Positions 1 to 10,892 of a DNA stretch of 64,000 nt are shown here, in pieces (position 1 is the first letter of the stretch; every line of letters starts with the position of its first letter). The notes under the pieces were generated by a model. It was given only the letters and a program-made list of their open reading frames with translations, was not told the origin of the DNA and did not search any database. The DNA comes from Polaromonas sp. GTDB lineage: Bacteria; Pseudomonadota; Gammaproteobacteria; Burkholderiales; Burkholderiaceae_C. Both the position numbers and the translations under genes were made by a program. The stretch spans positions 248,001 to 312,000 of the forward strand of contig NZ_JAQSDA010000028.1 in assembly GCF_029945685.1 (NCBI RefSeq), given 5' to 3'.

Positions 1-22
1 CTAGCTGATTGATGGTTGGCAT
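1..22 (-). CDS. rpsL: 30S ribosomal protein S12, first 7 codons only (continues off the left edge)
   Basis: Reverse complement of 1-22 reads ATG CCA ACC ATC AAT CAG CTA = MPTINQL, the canonical S12 N-terminus; AGGGA Shine-Dalgarno-like sequence just upstream. Confidence 0.72.
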
Positions 23-211
23 TTAAAACGTCCCTAAACGTCTGATTTCTGACTTGACTAAATACGTGACTATTTACGTGAAAACGTGAATCTCCCCGGA
101 AATTCCGGAAAAGCCCTCGAGTGTAGCAGTTTGGGGGGGCGACTGCAAATTTACCCGGCCGGGGGAGGCCTCCTGCACCCTGCCCACGCCCCCCCGGGGG
201 GGGAACGCGGC

Positions 212-1408
212 TTATTTGATCCAGAGCCGGATCGAATCCCAGGCGCGGCCCAGAATGCCGGCTTCTTCCACCGTTTCGAGCGCGACCAGCGGGATGTCCA
301 CCATGGTCTCGCCGCCCACGTTGACCTTGAGCGTTCCGAGAGCCTGCCCCCGGGTGTAAGGCGCGACCAGCGGGTCGGGCCGGGCGACCTGGGTCTGGAC
401 CTTGGCGGCGCTGCCGGCCGGCACGGCAATCACGATGGCCTCGGGCCGGCCCAGCTTGACGGTGCTGGATTTGCCCTTCCAGACCGCCGGCGAAACCACC
501 GCCTGGCCGGCATCGAACAGCTTGACCGCCTCAAACGCGGTGTAACCCCAGTTCAGCAGCTTTTGCGACTCATTGGCGCGGGCACTGTCGCTGGTGGCGC
601 CCAGCACGATGGCCACCAGGCGCCGGCCGCCCGACGCACCGGTGGCACCCAGGTTGGGAAAGTCGCGCTTGGCCGTGGCGATCATGCAGTAACCGGCTGC
701 GGCGGTGTGGCCGGTTTTCAGGCCATCGACCGTGGGGTCGCGAAACAGCAGGGTGTTGCGGTTGGTGTCGTTGGCCGCAGGCGTGCCCGGGTAGCGGTAC
801 TTCTTGATCGCCGAAAAGCCCATGTAGTCGGGAAAATCCTGCATCAGGCGGGTCGACAGGATGCTCAGGTCGCGCGCCGTGGTGGTGTGGCCCGGCTCGG
901 TCAGACCTTCCGGGTTCTTGTAGGCGGTCGATTTCATGCCCAGCGCCTTGGCCTGCTCGTTCATGAGTTTGACGAAGTTTTCAGCCGTGCCGCCCACGCC
1001 CTCGGCCAGCGCCATGGTCGCGTCGTTGCCGGACTGGACGATCATGCCCTTGATCAGGTCTTCCACCGGCACCTGCATCTTGGGATCGATGAACATGCGC
1101 GAGCCCGGCATTTTCCAGGCGCGCTCGCTGACCGGAAAGGTCTGCTTGAGGGTGATTTTTTTCGACTTGAGCGCGTCAAACACGAGATATTCGGTCATCA
1201 GCTTGGTCAGCGAGGCCGGCTCGACCGGGGAGTCGATGTCCCTGGCGGCCAGGATCTGGTTGGCCGTGATATCGAGCAGGAGGTAGGAGCGGGCAGCCAC
1301 TTCCGGCGGCTGCGGCATCTGCGCTTGCGCCGCAGGCAACAGGGCCACGGAAGAAAGCAGAACCAGCGTTGACGCCAGGCCACGGAAAACAGTCAGGAAA
1401 CGGTGCAT
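212..1408 (-). CDS. dacA: D-alanyl-D-alanine carboxypeptidase (PBP5/6 type)
   Basis: Signal peptide, SxxK (SLTK), SGN (QSGNDA) and KTG (LKTGHT) motifs. Confidence 0.93.
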   Translation of the reverse strand: MHRFLTVFRGLASTLVLLSSVALLPAAQAQMPQPPEVAARSYLLLDITANQILAARDIDSPVEPASLTKLMTEYLVFDALKSKKITLKQTFPVSERAWKMPGSRMFIDPKMQVPVEDLIKGMIVQSGNDATMALAEGVGGTAENFVKLMNEQAKALGMKSTAYKNPEGLTEPGHTTTARDLSILSTRLMQDFPDYMGFSAIKKYRYPGTPAANDTNRNTLLFRDPTVDGLKTGHTAAAGYCMIATAKRDFPNLGATGASGGRRLVAIVLGATSDSARANESQKLLNWGYTAFEAVKLFDAGQAVVSPAVWKGKSSTVKLGRPEAIVIAVPAGSAAKVQTQVARPDPLVAPYTRGQALGTLKVNVGGETMVDIPLVALETVEEAGILGRAWDSIRLWIK

Positions 1409-1480
1409 GGGGAGATAAGCCCTGAAATGGAGGAAGAAGAAAAAAGAAGGGCCGGCAAGCCCGGCGTGGCTCTGAAAGCG

Positions 1481-2101
1481 TCAGCCCAGGTGGCGGGTCA
1501 CCAGATTTTTCAGAAGCGGCAATTGTCCATGAAAGAAGTGCCCACCCCCCGGGACAACCGTAACAGGCAGTACCTGCGGCCGCGCCCAGTCCAACACCGC
1601 CTGCAGGGGCACCGTGTCGTCCTGCTCGCCGTGGATCACCAGCGTCTGCGCATGGGCTGCTTCGGGGATGGTTGCCACCGCAAAGCGGCTGGCGGCGGTA
1701 CCGACCAGCACCAGCCTGTCGATCGGGCGCAGGGGCTGCAGGCGCTCAAAGACGTGTGAAGTCACGAATGCGCCAAAGGAGAAGCCGGCCAGGGCCAGCG
1801 CCCCGGCAGGCGCCAGCTGCTGCACTACCGCCAGCATGTCGTCGATCTCGCCGCGACCCTCGTCGTACGTCCCTTCACTGGCGCCCACACCGCGGAAATT
1901 GAAACGCACTGCGGTCCACCCGGCCTGGGTGAAAGCGCGCGCCAGGGTCTGCACCACCTTGTTGTCCAGCGTGCCGCCGAAGAGCGGATGCGGGTGCGCA
2001 ATCACGGCGACGCCGCGCGACGGCCTGGCGGGCGCGTCCAGCGCGGTTTCCAGCACGCCGGCCGGGCCGGCCACGCTGCTTTTCTGGGTCTGAGCGTTCA
2101 T
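1481..2101 (-). CDS. alpha/beta hydrolase
   Basis: HPHPLFGGTLDNKVV, GFSFGAFV nucleophile elbow, HGEQDDTVP, GGGHFFHG. Confidence 0.85.
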   Translation of the reverse strand: MNAQTQKSSVAGPAGVLETALDAPARPSRGVAVIAHPHPLFGGTLDNKVVQTLARAFTQAGWTAVRFNFRGVGASEGTYDEGRGEIDDMLAVVQQLAPAGALALAGFSFGAFVTSHVFERLQPLRPIDRLVLVGTAASRFAVATIPEAAHAQTLVIHGEQDDTVPLQAVLDWARPQVLPVTVVPGGGHFFHGQLPLLKNLVTRHLG

Positions 2102-2126
2102 GCAAAAAACCTCTTCGGGTTAGGTG

Positions 2127-2183
2127 TGCTATGGAATCAATAGCTGTTGGCGCACATCGAACAAGGGCTGGAGGCACAAAACA
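2127..2183 (+). repeat. ~60 bp dispersed element, family 1 (copy 1)
   Basis: tgctatggaatcaatagctgttggcgcacatcgaacaagggctggaggcacaaaa matches family consensus. Confidence 0.75.
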
Positions 2184-2219
2184 TGCCGAAACCACCGACT
2201 GACGGGCCCCGGGACCGGC

Positions 2220-2570
2220 TCAGCGCCCCAGATGCGCGGGCGTGAGCAGCCGCTCGACCACCTGGCCGTTTTTCAGGTGCGACTCGACAATTTCGTCGAT
2301 GTCCTGCGCGTCCACATAGGTGTACCAGACCGCCTCGGGGTAGACCACGGCCACCGGCCCGGCCGCGCAGCGGTCCAGGCAGCCGGCCTTGTTGACGCGC
2401 ACCTTGCCCGGTCCGGCCAGTCCGGCCGCCTTGACCTGCGCCTTGCAGCGGTCAAACCCCTCCTGGGCCTGGTGGTTGGCACAGCTGTCTTCACCGCTGT
2501 CGCGCTGATTCAGGCAAAAAAAGATGTGCCGCTCGTAGTAGGAGCCGGGGGGGATGCTGGGTGGGGTCAT
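2220..2570 (-). CDS. (2Fe-2S) thioredoxin-like ferredoxin
   Basis: HIFFCLNQRDSGEDSC...VNKAGCLDRCAAGPVAVVYPEAVWY cysteine pattern. Confidence 0.85.
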   Translation of the reverse strand: MTPPSIPPGSYYERHIFFCLNQRDSGEDSCANHQAQEGFDRCKAQVKAAGLAGPGKVRVNKAGCLDRCAAGPVAVVYPEAVWYTYVDAQDIDEIVESHLKNGQVVERLLTPAHLGR

Positions 2571-3871
2571 GGCTCGATTTTACTTTCGCCGGCGTCCGCG
2601 ACCCGGCGGCTGGACAAGCGCACCAGCACATACAGCACGGCCGCATAAGGCCAGAGCCAGCCCAGCCACTGGGCCAAACCGTTGAAACGGACGAAACGTC
2701 CCTGCTCCCAGATCTGCAGCGTCTCGGCAAAATAGGGTCCGACCGGCGCCTGGTTGAGCAGCGACAGATGAATGCTCAAGGCCAGCAGCAGCAGCGCAGC
2801 GGCGACACGCCGCGGCAGCGGCGACAGCAGCACGGCCAGCACGCCGCCCATGATCAGGCCAACACGCACCGGCAGGTCCAGCCAGGCCCAGGCGTGGTCC
2901 GGGCCGTAGCTCAGCGCGGCAGACATCGCGGTCAGCGCGATGCCGGCCGCCAGAATGAGGATCAGGAACACGGCGCGCTGCAGCAGGGAGCGAATCACGC
3001 AGTAACCGAGCAGGCAGGGAATCAGCGCGCCCAGCGCCACACAGATCACTTCGGCGCCGGGCACCAGCGGCTGCAGCTCGATGTCGCGCACCGGCAGCCA
3101 CTCGAGAAAGGGCGTGTCGGCCAGGACGTCGGCCAGTGCGTACTCCAGCCGCTCCAGCACCTGGCCCAGACCCAGCGGCACCGAAGCCGGAAACAGCAGC
3201 GCGACCGGCCACAGCGCCAGCAGCACCAGTGCACCGCGCGCATCCCGCACAAACCAGCGCACCCGAAAGCGGCTCCAGCGAGCGATGGCGCCGGCTTTTT
3301 CCAGCAGCCAGGCGCTGCAGGCGCCCAGCCAGGCACCCGCGGTGTTGAGCGCCAGATCGACATTCGATGGCACGCGCGAAGGCAGGTAACTCTGCAGGGT
3401 TTCCATGACCAGCGACAGCAGGCCGGCACCGATCACCGCCACGGTGACGGCCCAGGCCACGCGGCCGCTGCGCAGGGCCGCCAGCGCGAGCAGGAAACCC
3501 AGCGGCGCATAACCGGCCAGGTTGACGCCGACATCGAAACCGGTCCAGTAACGCGGCAGCGGCGCGGTCAGGAAGTTGAACGGCGAGATCCCCTGGTTGC
3601 GCCACTCTGAAAACGGGTAGAGGCTGGCGTAAACAATCAGGCACACCGTGGCCAGCGCCAGCGGCCAGGAGGCTGTGGGCTCACCCCCATCGTTCTCACT
3701 CCGCTTCGCTTCGTGTAGTGCCTTTCCCCCTTGCAGGGAAAGAGGTGGCACACCCCTGACATCCTCACGATGCTGCGCATCGTGTAGTTCTGCCTCCCCT
3801 TGCAGGGGACGACGCATCGCGCCCGGCAAAGCCGGTTCGCTCGCGTCTGCTGGTGGGACCGGAGAGTTCAC
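2567..3871 (-). CDS. VanZ family membrane protein (N-terminal ~60 aa derived from repeat-like sequence; true start uncertain)
   Basis: Multi-TM ORF with VanZ-type FDVGVNLAGYAPLGFLLA...NVDLALNTAGAWLGA. Confidence 0.75.
   Translation of the reverse strand: MNSPVPPADASEPALPGAMRRPLQGEAELHDAQHREDVRGVPPLSLQGGKALHEAKRSENDGGEPTASWPLALATVCLIVYASLYPFSEWRNQGISPFNFLTAPLPRYWTGFDVGVNLAGYAPLGFLLALAALRSGRVAWAVTVAVIGAGLLSLVMETLQSYLPSRVPSNVDLALNTAGAWLGACSAWLLEKAGAIARWSRFRVRWFVRDARGALVLLALWPVALLFPASVPLGLGQVLERLEYALADVLADTPFLEWLPVRDIELQPLVPGAEVICVALGALIPCLLGYCVIRSLLQRAVFLILILAAGIALTAMSAALSYGPDHAWAWLDLPVRVGLIMGGVLAVLLSPLPRRVAAALLLLALSIHLSLLNQAPVGPYFAETLQIWEQGRFVRFNGLAQWLGWLWPYAAVLYVLVRLSSRRVADAGESKIEP
3684..3850 (-). 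repeat. GC-rich dispersed element, family 3 (divergent copy)
   Basis: Internal short inverted repeats (cccccttgcaggg, gatgctgcgcatcgtg) and gcccggcaaagccggttcgc end shared with other copies. Confidence 0.55.
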
Positions 3872-3889
3872 GCGGTGCCGTCCTGTCTG

Positions 3890-4318
3890 TCAGAACGGCT
3901 TGACGACCACCAACACGACGGCGGCGAGCAGCAGCAGCACCGGCACTTCGTTGAACCAGCGCCACCACACGTGGCTGCGCGTGTTGCGCTGTGCGATGAA
4001 TTTTGCAAGGATGCGGCCGCAAGCATGGTGGTAGCCAATGGCCAGCACCACCACGACCAGCTTGGCGTGCATCCAGCCATTGCCGGGGCCGCGCCCTATG
4101 CCGTAACCCAGCCACAACCACAGGCCGAAAACCAGCGCGGGAACCGCCAGCATCGTGGTGAAGCGCAGGAGCTTGCGTGCCATCAGGATCAGGCGCTCAT
4201 GCTCGGCCAGGCTTTCCGGCGGCACCATCGCCAGGTTGACAAAAATGCGCGGCAGGTAAAACAGGCCGGCAAACCAGCTGGCGACAAAAACGATGTGGAG
4301 TGATTTGACCCAGAGCAT
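3890..4318 (-). CDS. hemJ: CopD/HemJ-like membrane protein (candidate protoporphyrinogen oxidase HemJ)
   Basis: MLWVKSLHIVFVASWFAGLFYLPRIFVNLA typical of HemJ/UPF0093; divergent from hemB. Confidence 0.75.
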   Translation of the reverse strand: MLWVKSLHIVFVASWFAGLFYLPRIFVNLAMVPPESLAEHERLILMARKLLRFTTMLAVPALVFGLWLWLGYGIGRGPGNGWMHAKLVVVVLAIGYHHACGRILAKFIAQRNTRSHVWWRWFNEVPVLLLLAAVVLVVVKPF

Positions 4319-4357
4319 CAGCGTAGTTTAGTGCGCGCTCTAATACGCGTCTCACGG

Positions 4358-4494
4358 CGTTTTCAGAAATTCGCCTTTCGGGATGAAGTGCAAGGCGCAC
4401 GGAGCGCAGCAACCGGAATGTACTTCGGTACATGAGGATTGCGAGCACCGCGCAACGCCGCAATTCGCCCGAAAGGCGGATTTATGAAAATGCC
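4358..4494. repeat. Inverted-repeat element, family 2 (copy A)
   Basis: gttttcagaaattcgcctttcggg at one end, complementary cccgaaaggcggatttatgaaaat at the other; central palindrome atgtacttcggtacat. Confidence 0.85.
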
Positions 4495-4672
4495 GGACAA
4501 AAAAATGCCCGGATGACACTGGGTCAACCGGGCCTGGAAGCCTTGTCTGCTGTGACACTTGAAGGCACCCGCTCAGGGAGGAAAAGCGGGGTGCTGCCGC
4601 CAAAAAGACGACAACACGGCGCATTCTAACCACGCCTGCAAGGCGATGACAAGCACCGTGCGGTCAAAGTGA

Positions 4673-5827
<1,155 letters not shown>

Positions 5828-5846
5828 ATCAACCGGACAGACTCCC

Positions 5847-7001
5847 GTGCAAATAGTTGAATTCACCGCCGACAGCCTGCGCTTTTCCGACACCCTGCCC
5901 GCGCAGGTACCGGGCGATGGTTTTGTCTGGGTGTTCCTGGACCGTGACGAATTCGAGACCCACGAGGCGCTGGTGCATCAGGCGGCACAGCAACTGGGCG
6001 GCTCGGCCCTGCTGGACCTGCATGACCAGGACCTTCGCAACCCGGTCCACCCATCGCACTACGACTACACCTCGATCTACGACCTGATCATCTTCCGGCG
6101 GCTGGCCACGCAGATCGAAACCCGGGCCGAGGTCGAACACGAGGCCGCGGTCGAGGCCTACCACGGCCAGGGCGGCCAGCCGCGTATCAAGCCGCGCGGC
6201 GGCCTGCCCGCCTTCAACCGCATCAGCTCACGGGCCGTGGGTTTTGTGGTCTTCGACCGGCTGCTGATCAGCGTGCACCCGCGCGGCTGCTACACCGCCA
6301 AAAGTTTCCTCCAGCGCTCGCTGAGCGACGCCAAGTTCAGCGTGGACAGCGTCTCCACCCGCAGCCGCATCCCGTCCAGCCCGGCCGACCTGGTGCTGCG
6401 CATGGTCAATGCCATGGTGGACAGCTACCTCGACGTGCGCAAGGAGCTCACCACCCAGCTCGAGCATTGGCAGGCCGAGCTGCTCAAGCCCAATTCGCGT
6501 TTCATCAACTGGGGCTCGCTGATGGGCGCGCGCAGCCAGCTGCATGTGCTGGAAGACCTGTGCGACGAGCAGCACGACGCCATGCAGGAATGGCTCGATT
6601 CATTGCGCGAGCAGCCAATGTCCTCGTTTGCCGCCGATGCCCAACTCGCGCAGACCCGGCGTGACCAGCTGGTGGCGCGGGCGCGCGATGTCATCGAACA
6701 CATCGAGCGCGTGGTTCACCATGCGCGGCGGCTGGAACAATCGGCCGAAACGGTGGTGCAGATCCACTTCAGCGCGCAAAGCAACCGCACCAACGACATC
6801 ATGCGCACACTGACCGCGCTGACCGCCGTGTTTCTGCCGCTGAACCTGATCACCGGTTTTTTCGGCATGAACTTCGAATTCATGCCCCTGATTCACCAGA
6901 CCGGCGGCTTTTGGTGGACCCTCGGCTTCATGCTGCTGCTGGTGGTGGGGGTGGTGTCGGTCTTCTGGCGCAAGCGTTACCTGGCCAGAAGCAGGCGTTA
7001 G
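5847..7001 (+). CDS. corA: CorA family magnesium/divalent cation transporter
   Basis: C-terminal TM pair with GMN motif (ITGFFGMNFEFMP). Confidence 0.92.
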   Translation: MQIVEFTADSLRFSDTLPAQVPGDGFVWVFLDRDEFETHEALVHQAAQQLGGSALLDLHDQDLRNPVHPSHYDYTSIYDLIIFRRLATQIETRAEVEHEAAVEAYHGQGGQPRIKPRGGLPAFNRISSRAVGFVVFDRLLISVHPRGCYTAKSFLQRSLSDAKFSVDSVSTRSRIPSSPADLVLRMVNAMVDSYLDVRKELTTQLEHWQAELLKPNSRFINWGSLMGARSQLHVLEDLCDEQHDAMQEWLDSLREQPMSSFAADAQLAQTRRDQLVARARDVIEHIERVVHHARRLEQSAETVVQIHFSAQSNRTNDIMRTLTALTAVFLPLNLITGFFGMNFEFMPLIHQTGGFWWTLGFMLLLVVGVVSVFWRKRYLARSRR

Positions 7002-7048
7002 GAGCCAGGGACATGGCGGCGGTGGTCAATGCACCGGAACTGGGACGC

Positions 7049-7699
7049 CTAGACAAAGGGCGGCGCCAGCTCTTCCGCCGCCAGCACCCGCAACACCGCC
7101 GGCCGCGCCAGCATGCGCTGCAGGTAAGGCCCGAGGTGCGGACGCGTGCGGGCGGCGGGTGACTGGAAGTTGCGTGTCCAGCGGCACAGCGTGAACACAT
7201 AGGCGTCCAGCGCGCTGTAGTTCTCACCGGCAAACCAGGGGCCGCCGTGGCGTGCCAGTTCCGCGTCGAGCTGGTCGAGCATGGTGCCGATTTTTGCTTC
7301 GGCCTGCACCTTGACCTCCGCTGCGCCGGCGGCATTGCCGGCTGCCACCGAACGCTCCGGGTAAAAGTAGGTCATCAGCGTGGCCTGCAGGGTGTTGGTC
7401 AGCCACATCAGCCATTTGTAGAAGTGGGCGCGCGCTGCCGTGCCCACGGCCGGCACCAGTCCTGCCTCGGGATGGATGTCGCTCAGGTGCAGGCAGATGG
7501 CCGCGGTTTCATAGAGCACCAGGTCGCCATCGAGCAGCACCGGGATCAGCCCGTTCGGGTTGAGCTTGAGGTAGTCCGGTGCCTTGTGGGCGTTTTGCAT
7601 GCGGTCCACCAGCACCCGCTGGTAAGGCACGCCGATGTCTTCAAGAACGATGTGCGGCACCATGGCCGCGGTGCTGGGGTAATAGTGCAGACTGATCAT
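7049..7699 (-). CDS. glutathione S-transferase family protein
   Basis: [31 protein letters not shown]...[11 protein letters not shown]. Confidence 0.9.
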   Translation of the reverse strand: MISLHYYPSTAAMVPHIVLEDIGVPYQRVLVDRMQNAHKAPDYLKLNPNGLIPVLLDGDLVLYETAAICLHLSDIHPEAGLVPAVGTAARAHFYKWLMWLTNTLQATLMTYFYPERSVAAGNAAGAAEVKVQAEAKIGTMLDQLDAELARHGGPWFAGENYSALDAYVFTLCRWTRNFQSPAARTRPHLGPYLQRMLARPAVLRVLAAEELAPPFV

Positions 7700-8700
7700 G
7701 GCACTTTGACGCCAAACAGAGTCGCGCCGTTGTCCCAGGCAATTTTCCGCGCCACATCGGGCGGCAAATCACCGAGCCAGGTGCGGTAACCCTTCATGAG
7801 TTCTTCGTAATACTGCCAGCGCTGGTTGACCCAGGTGTCCGAACCGATCATGAAGCGCCCCGGGTACTTGAGCAGCAGCGCGCGCCATTCCGGGCAAAGA
7901 CGTGGGCCCCCACGCTCCCGCACTGCGTGTCGCTCGCTGCCCCCCGAGGGGGCGCGCTCGCCTTGGGGCGGCCCGGCGTCGAGCGAGCCCGCGTCGCAGG
8001 TCAGGCCGGGCCGGTAGGACAGCTCACCCATCAGCGTCGGGTAACGGGCCAGCAGCGCCTCCACCCGCGCCACGGGGGCGCCGCTGATGCCGGTGTGCGC
8101 CCAGATCAACCTGGCGTTGGGCGCATGCGCCATCAGCAGGTCAATCGCCACATCGTCCACATGCGAGAGCACCGCGAGTTTGTTTTTCTCGGCGAACTGC
8201 ATCAGCTTTTTCGCGACCGGTCCGTTGGCATTGGCGCTGTCATACAAATGGAATTCGCCGATGCCCTTGTACGGTCCGGCCTGGGCGCCGCTGACGCCGC
8301 GCGCAAACTCGGCCTGCACCATCTCGAAAATCGTCTCGTCGCGAAACCAGTTGTCGTAGTCGGCGCGGTTGCGGTAGAGGCGAATGAAGGGCACCACCGT
8401 CACACCGGCGCGCGCCGTCTGCTCCGAAGCCGCCAGCGCCTTGGTGCCGTCATTGGGCCGCGAGTTGGCGACGATGGCCTTGACGCCGCTTCGCTGCATG
8501 CGCGCCAGCACGTCGGCGGGCCCATGCGGGCCGACGCTGCCGTTCCAGGCCTCCTCGTTGTAGTGCAGGTGGGCATCGAACAGCGGGCCACTGTAGTCGG
8601 CAGCCCGGGCGCTCACTGAAAACGCTATCAAAAGCAGAGCTGCCGGCGCCCGCCAATCAAGGGCTGAAGGCCAAAACCTCTTGAAATGCGGGCTGCCCAC
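7696..8700 (-). CDS. amidohydrolase family protein with in-frame repeat-derived insertions
   Basis: [30 protein letters not shown] metal-dependent hydrolase motifs. Confidence 0.82.
   Translation of the reverse strand: MGSPHFKRFWPSALDWRAPAALLLIAFSVSARAADYSGPLFDAHLHYNEEAWNGSVGPHGPADVLARMQRSGVKAIVANSRPNDGTKALAASEQTARAGVTVVPFIRLYRNRADYDNWFRDETIFEMVQAEFARGVSGAQAGPYKGIGEFHLYDSANANGPVAKKLMQFAEKNKLAVLSHVDDVAIDLLMAHAPNARLIWAHTGISGAPVARVEALLARYPTLMGELSYRPGLTCDAGSLDAGPPQGERAPSGGSERHAVRERGGPRLCPEWRALLLKYPGRFMIGSDTWVNQRWQYYEELMKGYRTWLGDLPPDVARKIAWDNGATLFGVKVP
7897..7990 (-). repeat. GC-rich dispersed element, family 3 (copy inside amidohydrolase)
   Basis: gtgggcccccacgctcccgcactgcgtgtcgctcgctgccccccgagggggcgcgctcgccttggggcggcccggcg; matches reverse complement of 61757-61834. 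Confidence 0.85.
8623..8677 (+). repeat. ~60 bp dispersed element, family 1 (copy 3; antisense to amidohydrolase signal-peptide codons)
   Basis: cgctatcaaaagcagagctgccggcgcccgccaatcaagggctgaaggccaaaa. Confidence 0.8.
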
Positions 8701-8703
8701 GGG

Positions 8704-9414
8704 TCAGCCCAGGTGTTTGGCGAAAAACGCCAGCGTGCGCTGCTTCGCCAGGGTGGCCGCCGCCTCGTTCCAGGAGCCGCGCTGGTCGCAGTTGAAGCCG
8801 TGGTTGGCCTCGTACACATGCACCTCTACGCCGGGCTGGGCTTTCTTGAAGGCTTCGACGGTGTCCAGCGGAATCCAGTGGTCCTGGTTGCCGAAATGGG
8901 CCAGCACCGGGCAGGCCGGCCGGCGCGCGGGTTCGTCACCGGCCGTCATGCCGCCACCGTAATAAGGCACGGCCGCCGACAGGCCGGACAGCGTGGCGGC
9001 CGCGCGCCAGGTCAGCAGCCCGCCCCAGCAGTACCCGACGATGCCGACCTTGCCGCCGGTGCTTTTGCCGGCGTGGTCGATCGCCGCCTGGATGTCCTGC
9101 AGCACACCAGGCGCCGGCAGGGCCTCGACCGCGGTCTTGAGCGCGAAGCCGGCGTTCATGTCGGGCTCGGTGTAGCCAAGCTCCACCTCCGGCTTGACAC
9201 GATGGAAGGTGGCTGGCGCCACCGCGAGGTAACCGGCCGCCGCGTAGCCGTCGGCCACCGAGCGGATGTGCGAGTTGACGCCGAAAATTTCCTGCAGCAC
9301 CACCACGGCGGCTTTCGGCGTGCCGGCCGGTTCGGCCACGTAGGCCGGAAAAACCAGGCCGTCGGCGGACGTGAGATTGATGAATTTACCCATGGTGAAA
9401 ATTTCCTTGTTCAA
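8704..9414 (-). CDS. dienelactone hydrolase family protein
   Basis: VVVLQEIFGVNSHIRSVADGYAAAGY, GYCWGG nucleophile elbow, EANHGFNCDQRGSWN. Confidence 0.92.
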   Translation of the reverse strand: MNKEIFTMGKFINLTSADGLVFPAYVAEPAGTPKAAVVVLQEIFGVNSHIRSVADGYAAAGYLAVAPATFHRVKPEVELGYTEPDMNAGFALKTAVEALPAPGVLQDIQAAIDHAGKSTGGKVGIVGYCWGGLLTWRAAATLSGLSAAVPYYGGGMTAGDEPARRPACPVLAHFGNQDHWIPLDTVEAFKKAQPGVEVHVYEANHGFNCDQRGSWNEAAATLAKQRTLAFFAKHLG

Positions 9415-9433
9415 GTTGACGATTCAATTCAAT

Positions 9434-10036
9434 TTACTTTGTGTTGAGCTTCTTCTCCAGCAGCTCCAGACGGTCCTGACCCCAGAAGATCTCGCCGTTG
9501 ACGACGTAGCTCGGCGCGCCGAACACCCCCGCATCAATGGCCTGCTGGGTGCGGGTTTCATAAAGCTGCTGGATGGCCGGGCTGTGCGACTGCGCCAGTC
9601 GCCCGGCATCCAGGCCGCACTCCTGCAGAATTTCCGCCAGCACCGCGTCGTCGGCAATATTGCGCTCTTCCACCCAGACCGCCTTGAAAATCGCGCCGGC
9701 CAGCGCCATGGCCGCAGCACTGCCGTCGGCCTGGTCCACCGCCGTGATCAGCCGCGCGGCGGGATCGCCCCCCACCGGGAAAAATTTGGGCTGTCGGTTC
9801 AGCGGCAGTTGCAGGTGTTCGCTGAAACGCTGCAGCTCCACCAGCCGGTAGGCCTGGCGCTGCGGCGCGCGCTGGCCCAGCGGCAAGCCGCCGGAGACCG
9901 GAAAAACCTTGCCGAAATCCACCGGCAGCACCCGCACCGCCGCGCCAGCGGCGCTGGCGATCTGCGTAAAACGCTGGTGGCCCAGGTAAGTCCATGGGCT
10001 TTGCGGCGTGAAGTAATAGTCGATGGTGGTGCTCAA
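9434..10036 (-). CDS. DsbA-family / 2-hydroxychromene-2-carboxylate isomerase-like protein
   Basis: TTIDYYFTPQSPWTYLGHQRF...GVFGAPSYVVNGEIFWGQDRLELLE; likely start codon TTG near 10036. Confidence 0.85.
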   Translation of the reverse strand: MSTTIDYYFTPQSPWTYLGHQRFTQIASAAGAAVRVLPVDFGKVFPVSGGLPLGQRAPQRQAYRLVELQRFSEHLQLPLNRQPKFFPVGGDPAARLITAVDQADGSAAAMALAGAIFKAVWVEERNIADDAVLAEILQECGLDAGRLAQSHSPAIQQLYETRTQQAIDAGVFGAPSYVVNGEIFWGQDRLELLEKKLNTK

Positions 10037-10145
10037 GGAAGTCTCCAGTGGGGAAGCTGTGATTGGGGCGCTTGCGGCCGATTGAGGTAGATTCGGGTCA
10101 ATCCGGTTTGTAACCGGGATTGCATTTTTTTGCTGGAGACCGGCT

Positions 10146-10892
10146 TTGTCCAACATTGTTCTGATCACCGGGGGCTCGCGCGGCATTGGCGCCGCCACCG
10201 CCCTGCTGGCCGCCCGCGCCGGCTACGCCGTGGCGGTCAACTACACCGCCAACTCGCTCGCTGCCGACGAGGTGGTGCGGAGAATACGCCAGGGCGGCGG
10301 CACGGCCATCACGGTGCAGGCCGACGTGGCCGAGGAAAGCCAGGTGCTGGCCATGTTTGAAAAAGTCGACGCCAAGCTCGGGCGGCTCACCGCCCTGGTC
10401 AACAACGCCGGCGTGGTGGACCAGACCTCGCGGGTGGACGGGATGAGCGTGGCGCGCCTCAAACGCATGTTCGACATCAACGTGATCGGCACCATGGTCT
10501 GCGCGCGTGAAGCCGTCAAACGCATGAGCACGCGCTACGGCGGCGAAGGCGGCGCCATCGTCAATGTTTCCAGCGCCGCGGCCCGCCTCGGCGCCCCCGG
10601 CCAGTATGTGGACTATGCGGCAGCCAAGGGCGCGGTGGACGTCTTCACCCTCGGGCTGGCGAAGGAAGTGGCGGCCGAAGGCATACGTGTCAACGCGGTG
10701 CGGCCCGGCATCATCGAGACAGACATCCACGCCTCGGGCGGCCTGCCCGACCGCGCGCGCGACCTGGCGCCCCAGGTGCCCATGCATCGGGCGGGCAGCG
10801 CCGACGAAGTGGCGCAGAGCATTGTCTGGCTGCTCGGCAGCGGTTCAAGCTACACCACCGGCGCTCTGCTGGACATTGCAGGGGGCCGCTGA
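10146..10892 (+). CDS. SDR family oxidoreductase
   Basis: TGGSRGIGAAT, NNAG, YAAAKGAVD motifs. Confidence 0.93.
   Translation: MSNIVLITGGSRGIGAATALLAARAGYAVAVNYTANSLAADEVVRRIRQGGGTAITVQADVAEESQVLAMFEKVDAKLGRLTALVNNAGVVDQTSRVDGMSVARLKRMFDINVIGTMVCAREAVKRMSTRYGGEGGAIVNVSSAAARLGAPGQYVDYAAAKGAVDVFTLGLAKEVAAEGIRVNAVRPGIIETDIHASGGLPDRARDLAPQVPMHRAGSADEVAQSIVWLLGSGSSYTTGALLDIAGGR

Noticed and set aside
86-1372. 428 aa + strand ORF opposite dacA
   Set aside because: Shadow ORF in GC-rich DNA: Arg/Gly/His-rich, no recognisable motif, and the minus strand encodes a clear PBP5-type protein.
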